Positions 12,963-24,699 are shown, counted from the stretch's first letter. The stretch: 64,000 nucleotides of DNA from Carex sylvatica (GCA_964058845.1 CAXKVR010000138.1:248001-312000), one strand, 5' to 3'. Made by a program: numbers and translations. The notes: a model not told the origin generated them from the sequence alone.

Positions 12963-13098
12963 GCGGGGATTGTTATTAGATGATAGAATAATTAATGCGG
13001 AGATTGTTATTAAAGAACAACATAATTAATGCGGGAATTATTATTAGAGGACAGCATAATTATTGCGGGAATTGTTATTAAATGACAGTCTAATTTAA
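12963..13098. repeat. 34-bp tandem repeat, four copies
   Basis: Units start GCGGG/GCGGA at 12963, 12997, 13031 and 13065, a constant 34-bp period. The consensus begins GCGGGAATTGTTATTA and ends CATAATTAAT. Copies differ at several positions. Confidence 0.85.
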
Positions 13099-14299
13099 TA
13101 CAGGGATAAATGAAAATTATTAGCGAAATAAATAAAGGAATAAATGGCTATTAAGGAAGTTAATATTGAGGAAAGAGAGTGCGAGAAAAAATGGGGGACA
13201 AGGGTGAGGGATTTGTATAATTATTCTAAACTAAATGTGCGGATTTAGTCATATGATCCGGTTGTCTTTTATAGTGTGATGTGTATTTATTTTTATTTAT
13301 TCCGAATGCCCTGTTGAAGTTAAACTGTAAAATATAAGTACATAAAATTAGGTTTTATGTAATTAATACTACTTTAAAAATAAATAAAAAATAAGAAAAT
13401 GTTTTCATCCACTATCAATTGTCCACAGTTTGTCCACAGCGCTATCCACTCCATATTTAACTAATTTTAACGGACACCAGTCCCCACTTCTAACCACTTA
13501 CTCAGCCTATTTAACCTTCCTTTCGTGCCTCTATTTTATTTTTTGAATCTCATTTTCAAAACATTCCTTTTCCGATCATCTTGTTTCTTTTCGGAGGCAA
13601 TTTTTTCTGATATTACTTTCTTGCTTTACGGAGACAAAAATTTCTGAATCTAAAAATCAATCGATATGTAAAAATTCCTTTTTAAGCGGAAACGATACAC
13701 AGCGACAGCATCTCTGAAAATTCCTTCTCCAATCTCTTAAAATTTTGATTTTTCAATTTGTCGCTTTCTTCAATCTATAACTTTTTTTGTTTTCTTATAT
13801 AATAAGCACAATGATATTTTCTTTATTCTTATGTAATCGCTTATGACATTTTTCATCTCTGAAAATTTATTTTTCAGCATATGTGATGCACAGCGCGCAG
13901 ATCTCTGAAAATTTCTTCTTCAATCTCTAAAAATTTGTTTCACTGGATGCGATGCACACCGACGGTCGCAACAACAGTGACAATTGCAGCAGCAGCAACG
14001 ACAGCGACGGTCGCGACAGTCCGGCTGTCAACGAGATGATGTCTTATCCCCGCTTTGTGGATCTGGTTGAAGAGACATTGACAATTAGTGCATTTCTGTT
14101 ATTTTTAGTACCTAATCTTTTCCTTTCCTAGTGGCGTTTTACGGAGATTTAGGTAATTGCATAATATTCCTATTATCTAGTTTAGTTTTAAGGAGATTCT
14201 GGTTGATCTTGATCTGATCTGGTAATACTTTGAGTCTGATCTAATTTGATCTAATATGTCAGCTGTCGATCTGGTCTGGTTTTCTAATTTTTGATGGAT
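13099..14299. other. Gene-free AT-rich stretch with a short GC-richer patch
   Basis: At 13945-14035 there is a short patch rich in GACGGTCGC and GCAGCAGCAACGACAGCGAC that could be a relic of coding sequence, but no ORF or family match was found. The rest is AT-rich. Confidence 0.3.
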
Positions 14300-15180
14300 C
14301 GACAGTTCATCTTATTATTTTACAATATTGACCTTATAGTTTTACAGTATTCATCTTGTGGTTTTACAGTATTCATCTTATGACTCTACAATATTTTACA
14401 AAATCTATCAAACAGGGAGGCTGAATTCATAATGTCATCGATTTGAATGTAGAAGTTATTTTTCCATAGTTTTTTTAGTGTTATTCTAAATGTTGAATGA
14501 TGTAATTAGGTTTGCTATTTTGTGGTGAATATTATGTTTTGTGTTGAACAGATGCTGTGTGTGGTGAATATTATGATTTTGTTGAACACATGATGGATGT
14601 ATGTATAGATTTATAAATTTTACAGTATATATGGAATTAATTTATAGTTTAGATTTAAAAATTATACAATATTAATTGTTTGTGGGTTTAATTTTTTGTT
14701 TTTGTAGTTTAAGTTGAAATTTTGTATTTTTTTTCATTTTATTTTATATCCTTTTTATATGCTTATTTTACATTATTGAAATTTTATAGTTTTTACGTTT
14801 TATTTTCACAATTTTACAGTATTTAAAATTTATATTTTAAAACTGTATTTAATCATTTTCATCTGCTAATTTTACATTGTTGTAAATTTATAGTTTTTAC
14901 TTTTTATTTTCACAATTTAAGTTTACAATTTTACAGTATTAAAAATTGATATTTTTTAAATTTTATTTAATCTGCTAATTTTATAATTTTGAAATTTTAT
15001 AGTTTTTACCTTTTGATTTCACAGTTTAACTTGATATTTTTACAGTATTGAAAATTGATATTTTTCAACATTTTATTTTATCGTTTTCATCTGTAAATTT
15101 TGCATGTCTATAATTTTATAGTTTGTACATTTTATTTTTATACTTAAAGTAGTCAATTTTACAGTATTCATTATTTTGAT
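14300..15180. repeat. Highly AT-rich degenerate repeat built on TTTTACAGTATT
   Basis: The phrase TTTTACAGTATT, usually preceded by ATAGTTTTTAC-TTTTATTTTCACA and followed by AAAATTGATATTTTT, recurs about every 110-125 bp between 14.6 and 15.2 kb. Shorter spacings (TTTTACAGTATTCATCTT) occur at 14.32-14.39 kb. Divergence is high. Confidence 0.65.
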
Positions 15181-15431
15181 GATTTATTTGTGTTCATTAA
15201 ATCGAGAAAAAAAAATTAATCAGAAAATTTAATTTTGTCTTTTTATCACGTTTTTTTGTCAAAATAACATCTAATAACTAACACTAACTGCCAATAACTT
15301 CTTATAATTGCAATTTCGAAAAGTACAGTTTGAAAGTATATTTTTTTGTCATGTTGTGTAAGTTGTCATCTGTTAGTAACTATTATGGGACCACTTCAAA
15401 TAGTTGCTGAATATTTTGTAATTAACTAATA

Positions 15432-15475
15432 CTAGTAATCGTGCCCGTGCACAGCAACGGGAGCAAATTATGTAG
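15432..15475 (-). mobile_element. Probable Helitron 3' terminus (element runs rightward, minus orientation)
   Basis: Read on the minus strand the sequence is an imperfect GC hairpin (CCCGTTGC and GCACGGG arms) followed about 8 nt later by CTAG and then T. This matches the plant Helitron 3' end: a hairpin, CTRR, and insertion next to T. The plus-strand base before CTAG is A, as expected for an A|T target. I could not find the 5' TC end, so the element length is unknown. Confidence 0.5.
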
Positions 15476-17880
15476 TAAAAAATCTAACTTACTAAAATAT
15501 TTATTTTCATAAAAAAATAGAGTAAATAAATATCACTGAATGTAAACCAAAGATATTATTTCTGAATTGAATATAGGAATAAAAAAACATAGCATTCTCA
15601 AATAAAAACCATAAACATACAAAACTAAAACAAAACAAACAACCTAAAAGCTACTGAAGTATGTAATTTCAATACGCTGACCCCACATTTGGTAGCACCT
15701 CACGGCATGTTGAGTCTGCACATAGTAAACAACTTGTTTTAATCAAGGAACTTCAAGTCTCAACTTTTCATATTCTGGCATCATATTCTGGCATCTGGGG
15801 ATTAAAATGGACAGTGGAAATATCTGTGGCAAGCAAATGATTATCTGCAAAATATTTTTATTTATTTAGTTTAAATTTAGTTTTTAAAATTTGAAATAAA
15901 CGTAAAAGCTATAAATTTGTTACATACATGGTGTATCAACAAGTACTTTCACCCGAGTAACGAAAATAATAGACTTTTCTTCAATAGCTTGAGTTATTGC
16001 TGTCGAAAAACCTGATGATGTCGATTCTGTTGCATCTGAATTTGTTTGTTGATTGTTCAGTGGTGGTTGATTTTCCTTTCCATGGTGATGCCTCGCCATT
16101 GCATCTGGCGTGGAAGTGAGAGGAGGCAAGAGGATCCACTCGGGTTGGTTGCTAATCCAATACACACGAATTTCACGATCTGTACGCGATTGCCAAATTT
16201 GCAAGGGGAACAGCTAATTAAGAACGGTTATAGATTACTAATTACTTACAACTTGTGACTCTTCTATGATCTAACCCTTTGATTGCAAACAAACAAAAAA
16301 ATTGTAAATATGTCAAATAGCAAGGTCCTATATTAAAAAAATGTTTTCACTCTCTTGACTGACAAAGTACTTAAAAATAATTGAAGTTTAATCTTGGTTC
16401 TTGATGATTTTGATCTTTATTATGGATTGTCATACATAAACAGTGGCTTAGAACCTCTAAAACCCAAACTAATATAGTTCGGACCTCAAAAAGATAGAAG
16501 ATATTTAATTTATTGTTTGTAATTGTTACCAGTTCAGAATTTGAGATCAATTAAGCAAAGGCAAAACAATTAACTTAACTGGTATGGATATCTTCCACCC
16601 GACCTGTTTTGTACCCATTGACACTCCTAATTCACACAAACAATAAAACTGGGAAATAATAGCAAATCTGGGATTTGGGTACTAAAATTGAAGCAAATTG
16701 CTTAATTTCCTGTTTTCTGATAGAAAAATAAAATAAAATAAAAAATAATTGACCTCAAATAAGTGATCCAAGAAGAAATGGGAGAGAGATCCAGCTGATA
16801 CCAGAAACAAACACTGCTTCCTGTTCAATGGAACCAGACATAAAAATCAACCAAACAGTCTTAATTTCCCAAATTAGAAAAATTACCCATAACTGTTACA
16901 TCAGGAAGGTGATTAAGCAAAAGTCGGCCATAAATGAATGGAATTGTACTTAGCAACGGTGTATCCTCTTATGTACAGTGTTCTGATGACTGGATACATG
17001 TTCAGAAATGCACAGCATCGAATTGAGTTGCAACAGAGAAGAAGGTACTTGTATCTCTATGTTGTTGTATCAAATTCAAATGTTTTAATTCCTGTGGCAG
17101 TAAATATTTTTTAAATCAATTTGTTTGCGGATGGCAATTTTTAACATGGATTAGTGTACCAGTATATCATTTAAGCCCAACTGGACATGAATAGGATTAA
17201 GACTTAGAAAGAACCAGATGGAACTAAAGAAAGAAATCAGATTGGACGGTCCAGATATTAACACAGAATTTCTATTACCTCAGGTGATATGAATTTCATA
17301 TCGTCTTACTTCTAGATTATAAAATATGATTACCGTTTTACCCTTGTTCTCTCTTCGTCTATTGCACACCAAGTGTTCGACAGATTGCTCCAGAGAAAGA
17401 GAAATGCAATCCAGACATGACTACTCTTACCTCCTGGGATTTACCACGAGTAGGATTCCCCTGCCGCGATACAGCCTGGCTCAGTCTGGCACTGTCGCAC
17501 CCATCAGGTCTGAAAATAGAATATCTCATGTTAACAATCTCTGCATGTCTTTAATGGCATATATACCTAATTACCACTTCATTAGTAACGAACATGACTG
17601 GTATTGTAATTGCTATATGTGGACTGTGGGCATTTGTGATTTTGAAAAGCAAATTAGATAGACTTGATAACTTCAGGAAATAAAAATAATGGAATATAGT
17701 GATGCCCTTCAACCATACCCTGATTTAAACTTGATAATTTCAAAAATCAACTTAGAAAAAAGAAACAAGCAGCACCCCTAAAATATGCTACGTATCTTAC
17801 CTCCTGAGATTTACCAGTATATGCCACGGCTTTGCTCACAAGAATCAACACAGCAATGGATGGAGGAGCATCTTTTCTCG
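15476..17880. other. Gene-free region, possibly Helitron body
   Basis: A minus-strand reading frame at 15920-16204 (94 codons, ending TRVKVLVDTPCM) matches no family I recognise. On the minus strand the phrase TGGTAAATC(C/T)CAGGAGGTAAG occurs twice (near 17430 and 17799). It looks like a duplicated exon end with a splice donor, possibly from a captured gene. No complete gene is visible. Confidence 0.3.
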
Positions 17881-17940
17881 TAATCTCTCTTTCTCCTCTC
17901 TGAGTACGACGAATCTCTCTTTCTCCTCTCTGAGTACGAC
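17881..17940. repeat. 30-bp tandem duplication
   Basis: Two adjacent near-identical 30-bp units (17881-17910 and 17911-17940), each containing TCTCTCTTTCTCCTCTCTGA followed by GTACGAC. Confidence 0.85.
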
Positions 17941-18020
17941 GAAGAGAAGGATGAGTCGCGAGGAAGGGGTCTCTTTCTCTCTCCCCTCTCGTAATCTGGA
18001 TGAGTAGAAATTAGGATCAA

Positions 18021-18620
18021 ATGTGGCGCGATTTTGATAGAAGCGGTTTGTGTATGTTGATAGTCAAAGTAATCAATGAAATTCATTCTTTCCAATTCTG
18101 TCTAAATACATTCTCTGTTTGTTATCATGGTATCAGAGCCCCCAAATCTACTTTCTTCTTTCTTCCAGTAAAAATAAAAAATCGAAAACCAAGATTAGCA
18201 AGATATGGCAAATGGAGTTCCCTCTATCCCTTCCCCTACACCTGAACCAGTGATCCAAATCACGATTCCAATTTCAATCAAACTGGATCGTAGCAATTTT
18301 CTTACGTGGAGATCCCAAATCGAACCGATTATTGATGGCTTTGGATTAGGAGCATACCTGAATTCTTCGACTACTATTCCTGACAAGAAGATTCAGGTCG
18401 GTGAGCAACAAATCGACAATCCTCGCTTTCTGGCATGGCACAAACAGGATCGACTTTTACTCGGCCAAAGTCATGGAGCTGCGTCGACTCCTCCAGACAA
18501 CCACCCGAGGCGGTCAACCTTGCAATGATTTTAGAAGATGAGTAATATTGCCGATCAACTCGCCGCTGTTGGTGAACCCGTCTCTGACCCCTCCGACGAC
18601 AAGTGCGAGGCCCTGATGCG
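18021..18620 (+). mobile_element. Ty1/Copia retrotransposon fragment: LTR end, primer-binding site and partial gag
   Basis: TGGTATCAGAGC at 18129 is the classic primer-binding site complementary to initiator Met-tRNA, directly after a CA that would close the 5' LTR. Fifty bases later a frame (from 18205) reads MANGVPSIPSPTPEPVIQI and then KLDRSNFLTWRSQIEPIID, the usual start of plant Copia gag. A piece further along reads VMELRRLLQTTTRGGQP and MSNIADQLAAVGEPVSD in other frames. That is the later gag segment, so an internal deletion and frameshifts separate the two. No protease, integrase or RT follows. After about 18620 the sequence is unrelated. Defective remnant. Confidence 0.8.
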
Positions 18621-19314
18621 GCGGTACGGCAAGTCGGCGTCGACGCATCACCTCTTGACTTCTGGCTGCAACACTCTTCTCTCTCCATCTCTCTCTCAAG
18701 GGTCTCCGATTAGGTTTTTCTTTGGAAAGAAAGGGTCTCCGATTAGGGTTTTCTTTTCGTTGGGAAGAAAGGGACGGGGAGGGGACTGTTTTGGGAAGAA
18801 AGGGTCGGGGGGGAGGGGACGGCTTGCTGGGAGAAATTTTTTTTTTTTACGGATCAGTGAAAAATTTGCATATCTACGTGACAATATGTGTAACAATACG
18901 TGTAGCGGGTATAATTTTCACTAAATTTAGACTTCTACACATATAAAGAATGTATTTAATCAAAGAAAAACAGATTATCTAACTGGAGGGTTCAGATTCA
19001 ATCCGAATTTATAGCGTGTAAATCAGGGCCATTGCAGGATCTAGACTTTAAGCTCCTTAATAAGGAGGAGAGAGGAGAGATATTTTATGTGATATATTAT
19101 ATAATTATACAGAATATAAGTCTGTGGATAATTAGACGTTTCCTTAGCCTTGTTCCAGAGAAAGATTTTCCGGTCAAGGATTGATGGATTATGTCAAAAT
19201 AATGACATCCAAGGTAAGAATGTTGCATTGATCCTCACAAAATGTCAACTGCTATGGCCCCTCAACTGAGCTTCTAGTTCTGGCTTATCGTTGTCCAAAT
19301 ATCTTAATCGCAAG
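18621..19314. other. Intergenic; short G-rich duplicated stretch
   Basis: GGGTCTCCGATTAGG with TTTTCTTT and GGGAAGAAAGGG repeats at 18698-18825, then AT-rich unique-looking DNA. A frame joined to the Copia gag remnant (CEALMRRYGKSASTHHL) could be a captured host fragment but I do not recognise it. Confidence 0.35.
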
Positions 19315-19834
19315 GAGAAGGGTTCAAATGCACCTAAATGCACCCTATCTTCTATCTTTGTTTTCAAAGTCAAAACAGTTAATCTGAACCGTTAGGATCT
19401 ATATATTAAGATGTGCTTGGAGACCAAATTTTATATTTTTTGAAATTTTTTTACTATTTTTTTAGATTTATTGAAAATCGCTGTTTTTTTATGGTCCAGA
19501 TTTGCTAAAAACAGCGATACGATCTATATATTAAGATGTGCTTGGAGACCAAATTTTATATTTTTTGAAATTTTTTTACTATTTTTTTAGATTTATTGAA
19601 AATCACTGTTTTTTTATGTTCCAGATTTGCTAAAAATAGTGATTTTCAATAAATCTAAAAAAATAGTAAAAAAATTCCAAAAAATATAAAATTTAGTCTC
19701 CAAGTACATTTTAAGATATAGATCGCATCTAATGGTTCGAATTGACTATTCAGACTTTGAAAATGGAAAAAAATGATTTAAAAAATAGAGTACATTTGAG
19801 TGCACAAAAATTTGGGTGCATTTGAACCCTCCTC
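19315..19834. mobile_element. Mutator-like foldback element with 9-bp TSD AATCGCAAG
   Basis: Ends are GAGAAGGGTTCAAATGCACC at the left and the inverse, GGTGCATTTGAACCCTCCTC, at the right. Identical 9-mers AATCGCAAG flank the element at 19306-19314 and 19835-19843. The 9-bp duplication and long inverted arms identify a non-autonomous Mutator-like element. The arms contain GTGCTTGGAGACCAAATTTT and a T-rich TTTTTTTACTATTTTTTTAG block. The left arm is present twice in direct orientation (from about 19398 and from about 19521), giving the order arm, arm, inverted arm. No coding sequence. Confidence 0.85.
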
Positions 19835-19935
19835 AATCGCAAGTCGTACTTTGAAATTACTATAAAAATTCCTGTTTTTTCCTCCCATTTTTTTTTTGTC
19901 CTGATGGCACGCCGTGCAAGAATTCGTATCACCCA

Positions 19936-20076
19936 AGGTAACAGAATATTTATGTTTAGATTTGGACCGTCCAATCAGAATGACTATTAAAGCAGTCCCG
20001 TTCGTTCCACCTCGGGCCGAATTGGCCCGGATTCTGATCGAACAGCCATGATCCAAACAAAAATATTCTGTTACCT
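19936..20076. mobile_element. Small foldback MITE, superfamily unclear
   Basis: AGGTAACAGAATATTTATGT at the left is mirrored by the inverse of AAAATATTCTGTTACCT at the right (141 bp). The inner part is GC-richer (CCTCGGGCCGAATTGGCCCGG). No clear TSD. It lies about 375 bp beyond the stop of the ARF-GAP gene. Confidence 0.6.
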
Positions 20077-20450
20077 CATAAGATACGGATTCCACCGTGC
20101 AATACCATTCAGCATCAGCTTCAGGCTGGTGGTTTGCTACTCAACCCAAACTTGAGAAACCAGCACACGTAAACACTGTCATCATGGAATTAATCGAAGT
20201 AAAAAAATTCAATAATAAAGAGACATATCCCAATTCGGAATATTGCCTGGACAAATTATACAGCTACTTGGTCTCAAAAAATAACACGTGACGGAACACA
20301 GACGACGTGACTCCGGTCTAATAACATTTTTCAATAACAACTTTATGTAACAATATATAACCCAACACAATCCCATACCCTCCAATATGTAAAATATAAC
20401 AAACAAAAATAAAAGGACAGCATATTTAGTTCGCAATGAAGCCTCTCTGG

Positions 20451-23400
20451 TCAGAGAAACCCACCTTCAGTCCACTCTGACTTGCCACCAACACTGCTTC
20501 CTTTAGTTGCTGTAGAAGCATGACTATAACTATCATAACTGTCATCCTTGGCATCATCCCATCCCGCCCAGTCATCATTGCTTGCCCGACTGCCCCTTGC
20601 ATCACGCGTGTCAGCAACTTTAGTCTCCTTATTATCATCGCCCCAATCATCCCATGATGAACCCGCAGAGGTATAATTCTTGGTCGAGTGACCTTCGCTG
20701 GAGTACCCTCCTCCATTAGTGTCTCTGTTAAATTGTTCATAGTGGCCGTTCTGTTCATTCTCTGAACGAGGCCAGTCGTCTGCCTTCCAGCTGATGGTCC
20801 CTTCTTTTGAAAACTCTTCAACTTTTTGGGAGGCAATGGCCATGACTCCTCTCATAATACCCCATGTTCTGGAGCCGATCTCGGCTGTTTTGGTTGCCAC
20901 CACATTCACTGTTTCGTTCACCTTCTGATCATAGCCACCATCTTTCATCTGTCATCAAGCAGGAAGTTAAGAATTGCAATTCATATGTGAAATAAACCTG
21001 ACTAAATATTTGCCAGTACCTCAGTTCTTCAACTGTGACTTGGGTTTTTCCAAATGGAAATAAAATTTAGGATGATATGATCACAATTTACTGATTTAAA
21101 AATTAAATAGATATAACAAAGAGTACAGAATATGTCAGTGTTCTGTACTGAACAGAATCGTTTCAAAGAAGCAAATTTTCAAAATCAATCAGGAAGAAAA
21201 GTCAATCCTGAATGGTACAATATTGGTCACACTACAGGGACAGAGAGTCAGGCAAATAAGAAAGAATATAGTGAGAAATAGCATCATAAAAGGCAGTTAA
21301 ATCCTTGGAATAGCAACTGGATAGCTATAACAAATGATGACTGATTGTTTAAAATCAAAACAGGACATCGACCTAATAAACTTTTGAGTCATCGGTTTAC
21401 TGGTTGGACCGGTGGGTCAACCAGTTCGACTGTTGATTTCTTAAAATATTTCTTTATTTATGAGATACAGATATTGTATGGAAAATACTCGGTCTTCTGC
21501 ACAGCATTTCTGACAATCCACGCATACATGTTGAATGATATAAAAAAATGAATTTAAGAATTTCGGAAAGTAAAAATTGGACTGCTACAATGCTACCTAA
21601 TATCTATAACTATAGGGGGGCATTTACTATTTATTTTTCTATATGACCACTGAAACTCCATTAGTCTTTTCTATTATTTTTCTTTCTTTTTTTCTGCTTG
21701 AACTTGATTTAAAAAAAAAAAAAAAAAAATCAGAAAATCAGTTAGTTAGCCTATACGAGCAAAATGAATTACATTAGCTTATTTAGCTTACCAAAAGAAT
21801 CAAAACATTAATGCATTTGTGAATTTTCCTGAGTTAAGCAAAGTAACAGTAAGTTTGTTTTTCTTTTACCAAGTGAAACATCTCAAAGAGGCCGTTCGGC
21901 AACACAAGTAAGATTAAATCTCAATCCGCACTAAGGACCTCATGTTCGGTTGTCTTAATCCGTGGGTAAAAGCTAAAGAGGCTTAATCCAGGGGTAGAGG
22001 TGCCTTAAGACCCGAGCAAGGGATTAAGGTTCGAGCAAAAGGAGGGTAAAGGAGGTGATCTTAATCCTTGCTAAGGAACCGGGGCTTCGGAAGGATTAAA
22101 CGACTAAGGAAGTTAAAGGAGGCTTAAGCAGACTTGTTCTTCTCTTGCCGAACACACACAAGGATATGCAATAATATGCCCTAATAATGGGGTCAACAAT
22201 TCTGTTTACCTCTTATCAACACATCTAAAATCAGAGGACAACCTATATATGATTGACACAAGTTTAAATAAGAAACTCATGGTGGCATGAGTTTACATAG
22301 GAATCTATGTTTGCATAACTTTATGCTCCAACCCTAAATGGTGCAAGAAAACAACAACACAAAATTACAATAACAGAAAGAAGTATCGAAATTGAAACAC
22401 GAGTGTTATGGTAACCTTAATCCTTAATTATTGTAAAGACTGTATATTCAAAGGATATATAAAATAATATTCCCCAAAAAAGATCCCGCACATATTACTT
22501 TACAACATTAATAAATAAGGCATAACAAGCTTAAATTATTTATAAACTGAACAGTGAACAACACAGCAACAAATTACATCATTCATAACAAGAGGCAATT
22601 ATTGCAAGGAAATATCATACAACAACAACAACAACCAAGCCTTTAGTCCCAAACAAGTTGGGGTAGGCTAGAAATGAAACCCAGTCACAGCAAGGAAATA
22701 CCATACAAGGCTAGTAATTCCAATAAGTCATAAATCATCCTAAATTTGGATGGGCAAACCCTCAAAATTAAAAAGGTAAGCTCATAAATAAACCTTATTT
22801 GGTTGATTTAAAAAGTTAATGATTAAGTCTTATCCAGTTTATTTAACTTCAACTGACCAAACCAAGTGACAATACAGCACACAAGTAGACAAAAATAACA
22901 AAATGAAGCAAGTTAAATAAAAATAGCATACAAGACAAGCTCTTCCAGGACAGTTGGAAACTCATCCATAAAATAGTAATTTTATTAAAAGGCATGAGAC
23001 ATTATATGGTACCTTGGATTGAAGTTCCTTGGTTCCAACCTGGACAACGGTTGCAGCTGACTGAGCAGCAGAAGCAGCAACAACTGACAGACGGCCAAGT
23101 CCCTGGCAACAAAAGAAATATTACTTCATACTGTGGATTCGGCAGGCGAAGAAACCTTTTCTAGATCCTGCTAGTAAACTTTATCTTTGTTGAATTCTAA
23201 GCCATAGCTGATATATTTCATTTAGACTATACACAGGTACAGTATTATAATGAATAGCCAGGCCACAGGCTGCAGAACCTATAAAATTTCTAAATGACCC
23301 ACCCAATCAAGTAAGATCTGCCAACGCATCAATGCAATTGCTCTGAATGATCAGATAGCATCTTACACCAGTTGTTGCATCTGGGTGTTATATAGGCAAG

Positions 23401-24555
23401 TAAACCGGTTATGAAGGAACATATGGACCTGTCTTTTGATTTCATTCGTATTAAATTTTCGGTCAAGTAAAATTATTTTGACAATTGAAAAGATGTAAAT
23501 GTGAATAATAAATATTCCCAGAAATCCATCAAGATATAACAATTCTACGACTCTTAAATTAATCCAATCTCACATGAATAAGAGAATTAACTATTTGAAT
23601 AAGAAGCTAAGCACAACATAATTATCATTTTGGACAGGTTAAATCTAAGAAGTACAATTGCAACACACAAAGACAACAGCAGCTCATTTTGGACTGGTTA
23701 AATCTAAGAAGTACAATTGCAACACACAAAGACAACAGCAGCTTTTGAAGGTCTTACCTGAGAAACCACGTTAAACATATCCCCCTGAGAAGCTGGCCCG
23801 GTGTTCCTCTGAACTGACGGTCCTGGGCTCGACCCGAACCCAACATACTTGCCGCCCTGAGAAGGGGGAAGTCCTTCGGGTTTCGACTCATTCTCAGACA
23901 TCTTTCTGGCAAAATAGCTCTCTTTATTTGCAGCGGACGCCTCGAGCTGGGACCTAGTGTATATGTCCTCAGTAGATCTCGATCTGGGTGGCTGTCTAGT
24001 CCCTCCGCTATTTCCAAATTCACCAGCCGACTGATTCCTCCTCATGTCAGAATTATTGGACTTAACATCATCCCCATCCCAGCTATCCCACCCGGAATTG
24101 TTATAACTGGTGCCGTTATTGCTGCTCCTCGATCCAGATCCGAGAGGGGGCTTCCTTGAGGACAGGTTTTCCCTGACAACGGGTGGATCCTGCCAGGATC
24201 TGCCCTCGGCCAATGCCTGGATGCGGTCGCGGTAGACAGAAGCGGCCTTGGTGTTGTACTTGGTGACGATGTCAGTTTCCTTGGAAACACCGTACTGGGA
24301 TAGGAAGGAGTTGAGGCGGTCGTTCCCGCCGGCTTCCATCTTCTTGAGCTGGATCTCGGACCAAGAGTCCATGGTGACGGATCGGACGAAGCTGATGTGG
24401 ACACCGAGGCCACGGTGCTTGCCCGAGCACTCCAGGCACATGAAGATGCCGTACGACACCGAAGCCCATTGCGGGTTCTTCTGCGCGCAGTCGACGCAGG
24501 TCTTGTTGCCAACTTGCGCTTGCAGATCTCTCAATCGACGCGCCGCCGCAGCCAT
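20451..24555 (-). CDS. AGD7: ARF GTPase-activating protein, AGD6/AGD7 (ArfGAP1) type
   Basis: Stimulates GTP hydrolysis by ARF GTPases on Golgi membranes and so controls COPI coat turnover. Three exons on the minus strand: 23758-24555, 23013-23102 and 20451-20948. All are GT-AG and in phase, and give 461 residues, close to Arabidopsis AGD6/AGD7. The ArfGAP zinc finger is at C20-x2-C23-x16-C40-x2-C43, followed by the arginine finger in [19 protein letters not shown]. The middle is Ser/Asn-rich and disordered. The C-terminal half has two Trp-rich clusters ([21 protein letters not shown]), typical of this subfamily. The start is the first ATG of a frame that gives the canonical N-terminus. The 2-kb second intron holds a retroelement fragment and a possible MITE. 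AGD7 rather than AGD6 is a guess. Confidence 0.93.
21890..22165. mobile_element. Possible MITE in AGD7 intron
   Basis: GGCCGTTCGGCAACACAAG at the left and TTGCCGAACACAC at the right form short inverted ends. Between them TTAATCC, GGCTTAA and GGATTAA motifs recur in both orientations (CTTAATCCGTGGG, AGGATTAAACG). No clear TSD was found, so this rests on inverted ends and subterminal repeats. Confidence 0.4.
22621..22689 (-). mobile_element. 69-bp 5'-truncated insertion of a (TTG)n-tailed retroelement in AGD7 intron
   Basis: The insert is (AAC)n followed by CAAGCCTTTAGTCCCAAACA and AGTTGGGGTAGGCTAG. On the minus strand this is the GGGACTAAAGGCTTG-(GTT)n 3' tail known from plant RTE-type LINEs and their partner SINEs. 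The flanks are direct repeats of 17 bp, GCAAGGAAATA(T/C)CATAC, at 22604-22620 and 22690-22706. The orientation of tail and TSD fits target-primed reverse transcription with extreme 5' truncation. It sits in the second intron of the ARF-GAP gene. Confidence 0.75.
23626..23743. repeat. 59-bp tandem duplication next to the AGD7 exon 1 splice donor
   Basis: CATTTTGGAC(A/T)GGTTAAATC and the following sequence through ACAACAGCAGCT occurs twice with a 59-bp period (23626 and 23685). It ends about 14 bp from the GT donor at 23757. The copies differ by about one base, so the event is recent. Confidence 0.85.
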
Positions 24556-24699
24556 GGAAAGACTTCTCGAGATGGAGATCGAGATCTGGAGGGAAGGCCA
24601 ACGATGGACTTGGGTTCTCTCTCTCTCTCCTCTCTGTTTTTCTGCGTTTGGATTTCAGTAATCCTTTTTTTATTTTTGCGTGCTGTCGGTGGCTCGAGG

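Noticed and set aside
12963..13098. 34-bp regularly spaced repeats resembling a CRISPR array
   Set aside because: Units are directly abutting with no unique spacers and the genome is a plant; an ordinary minisatellite.
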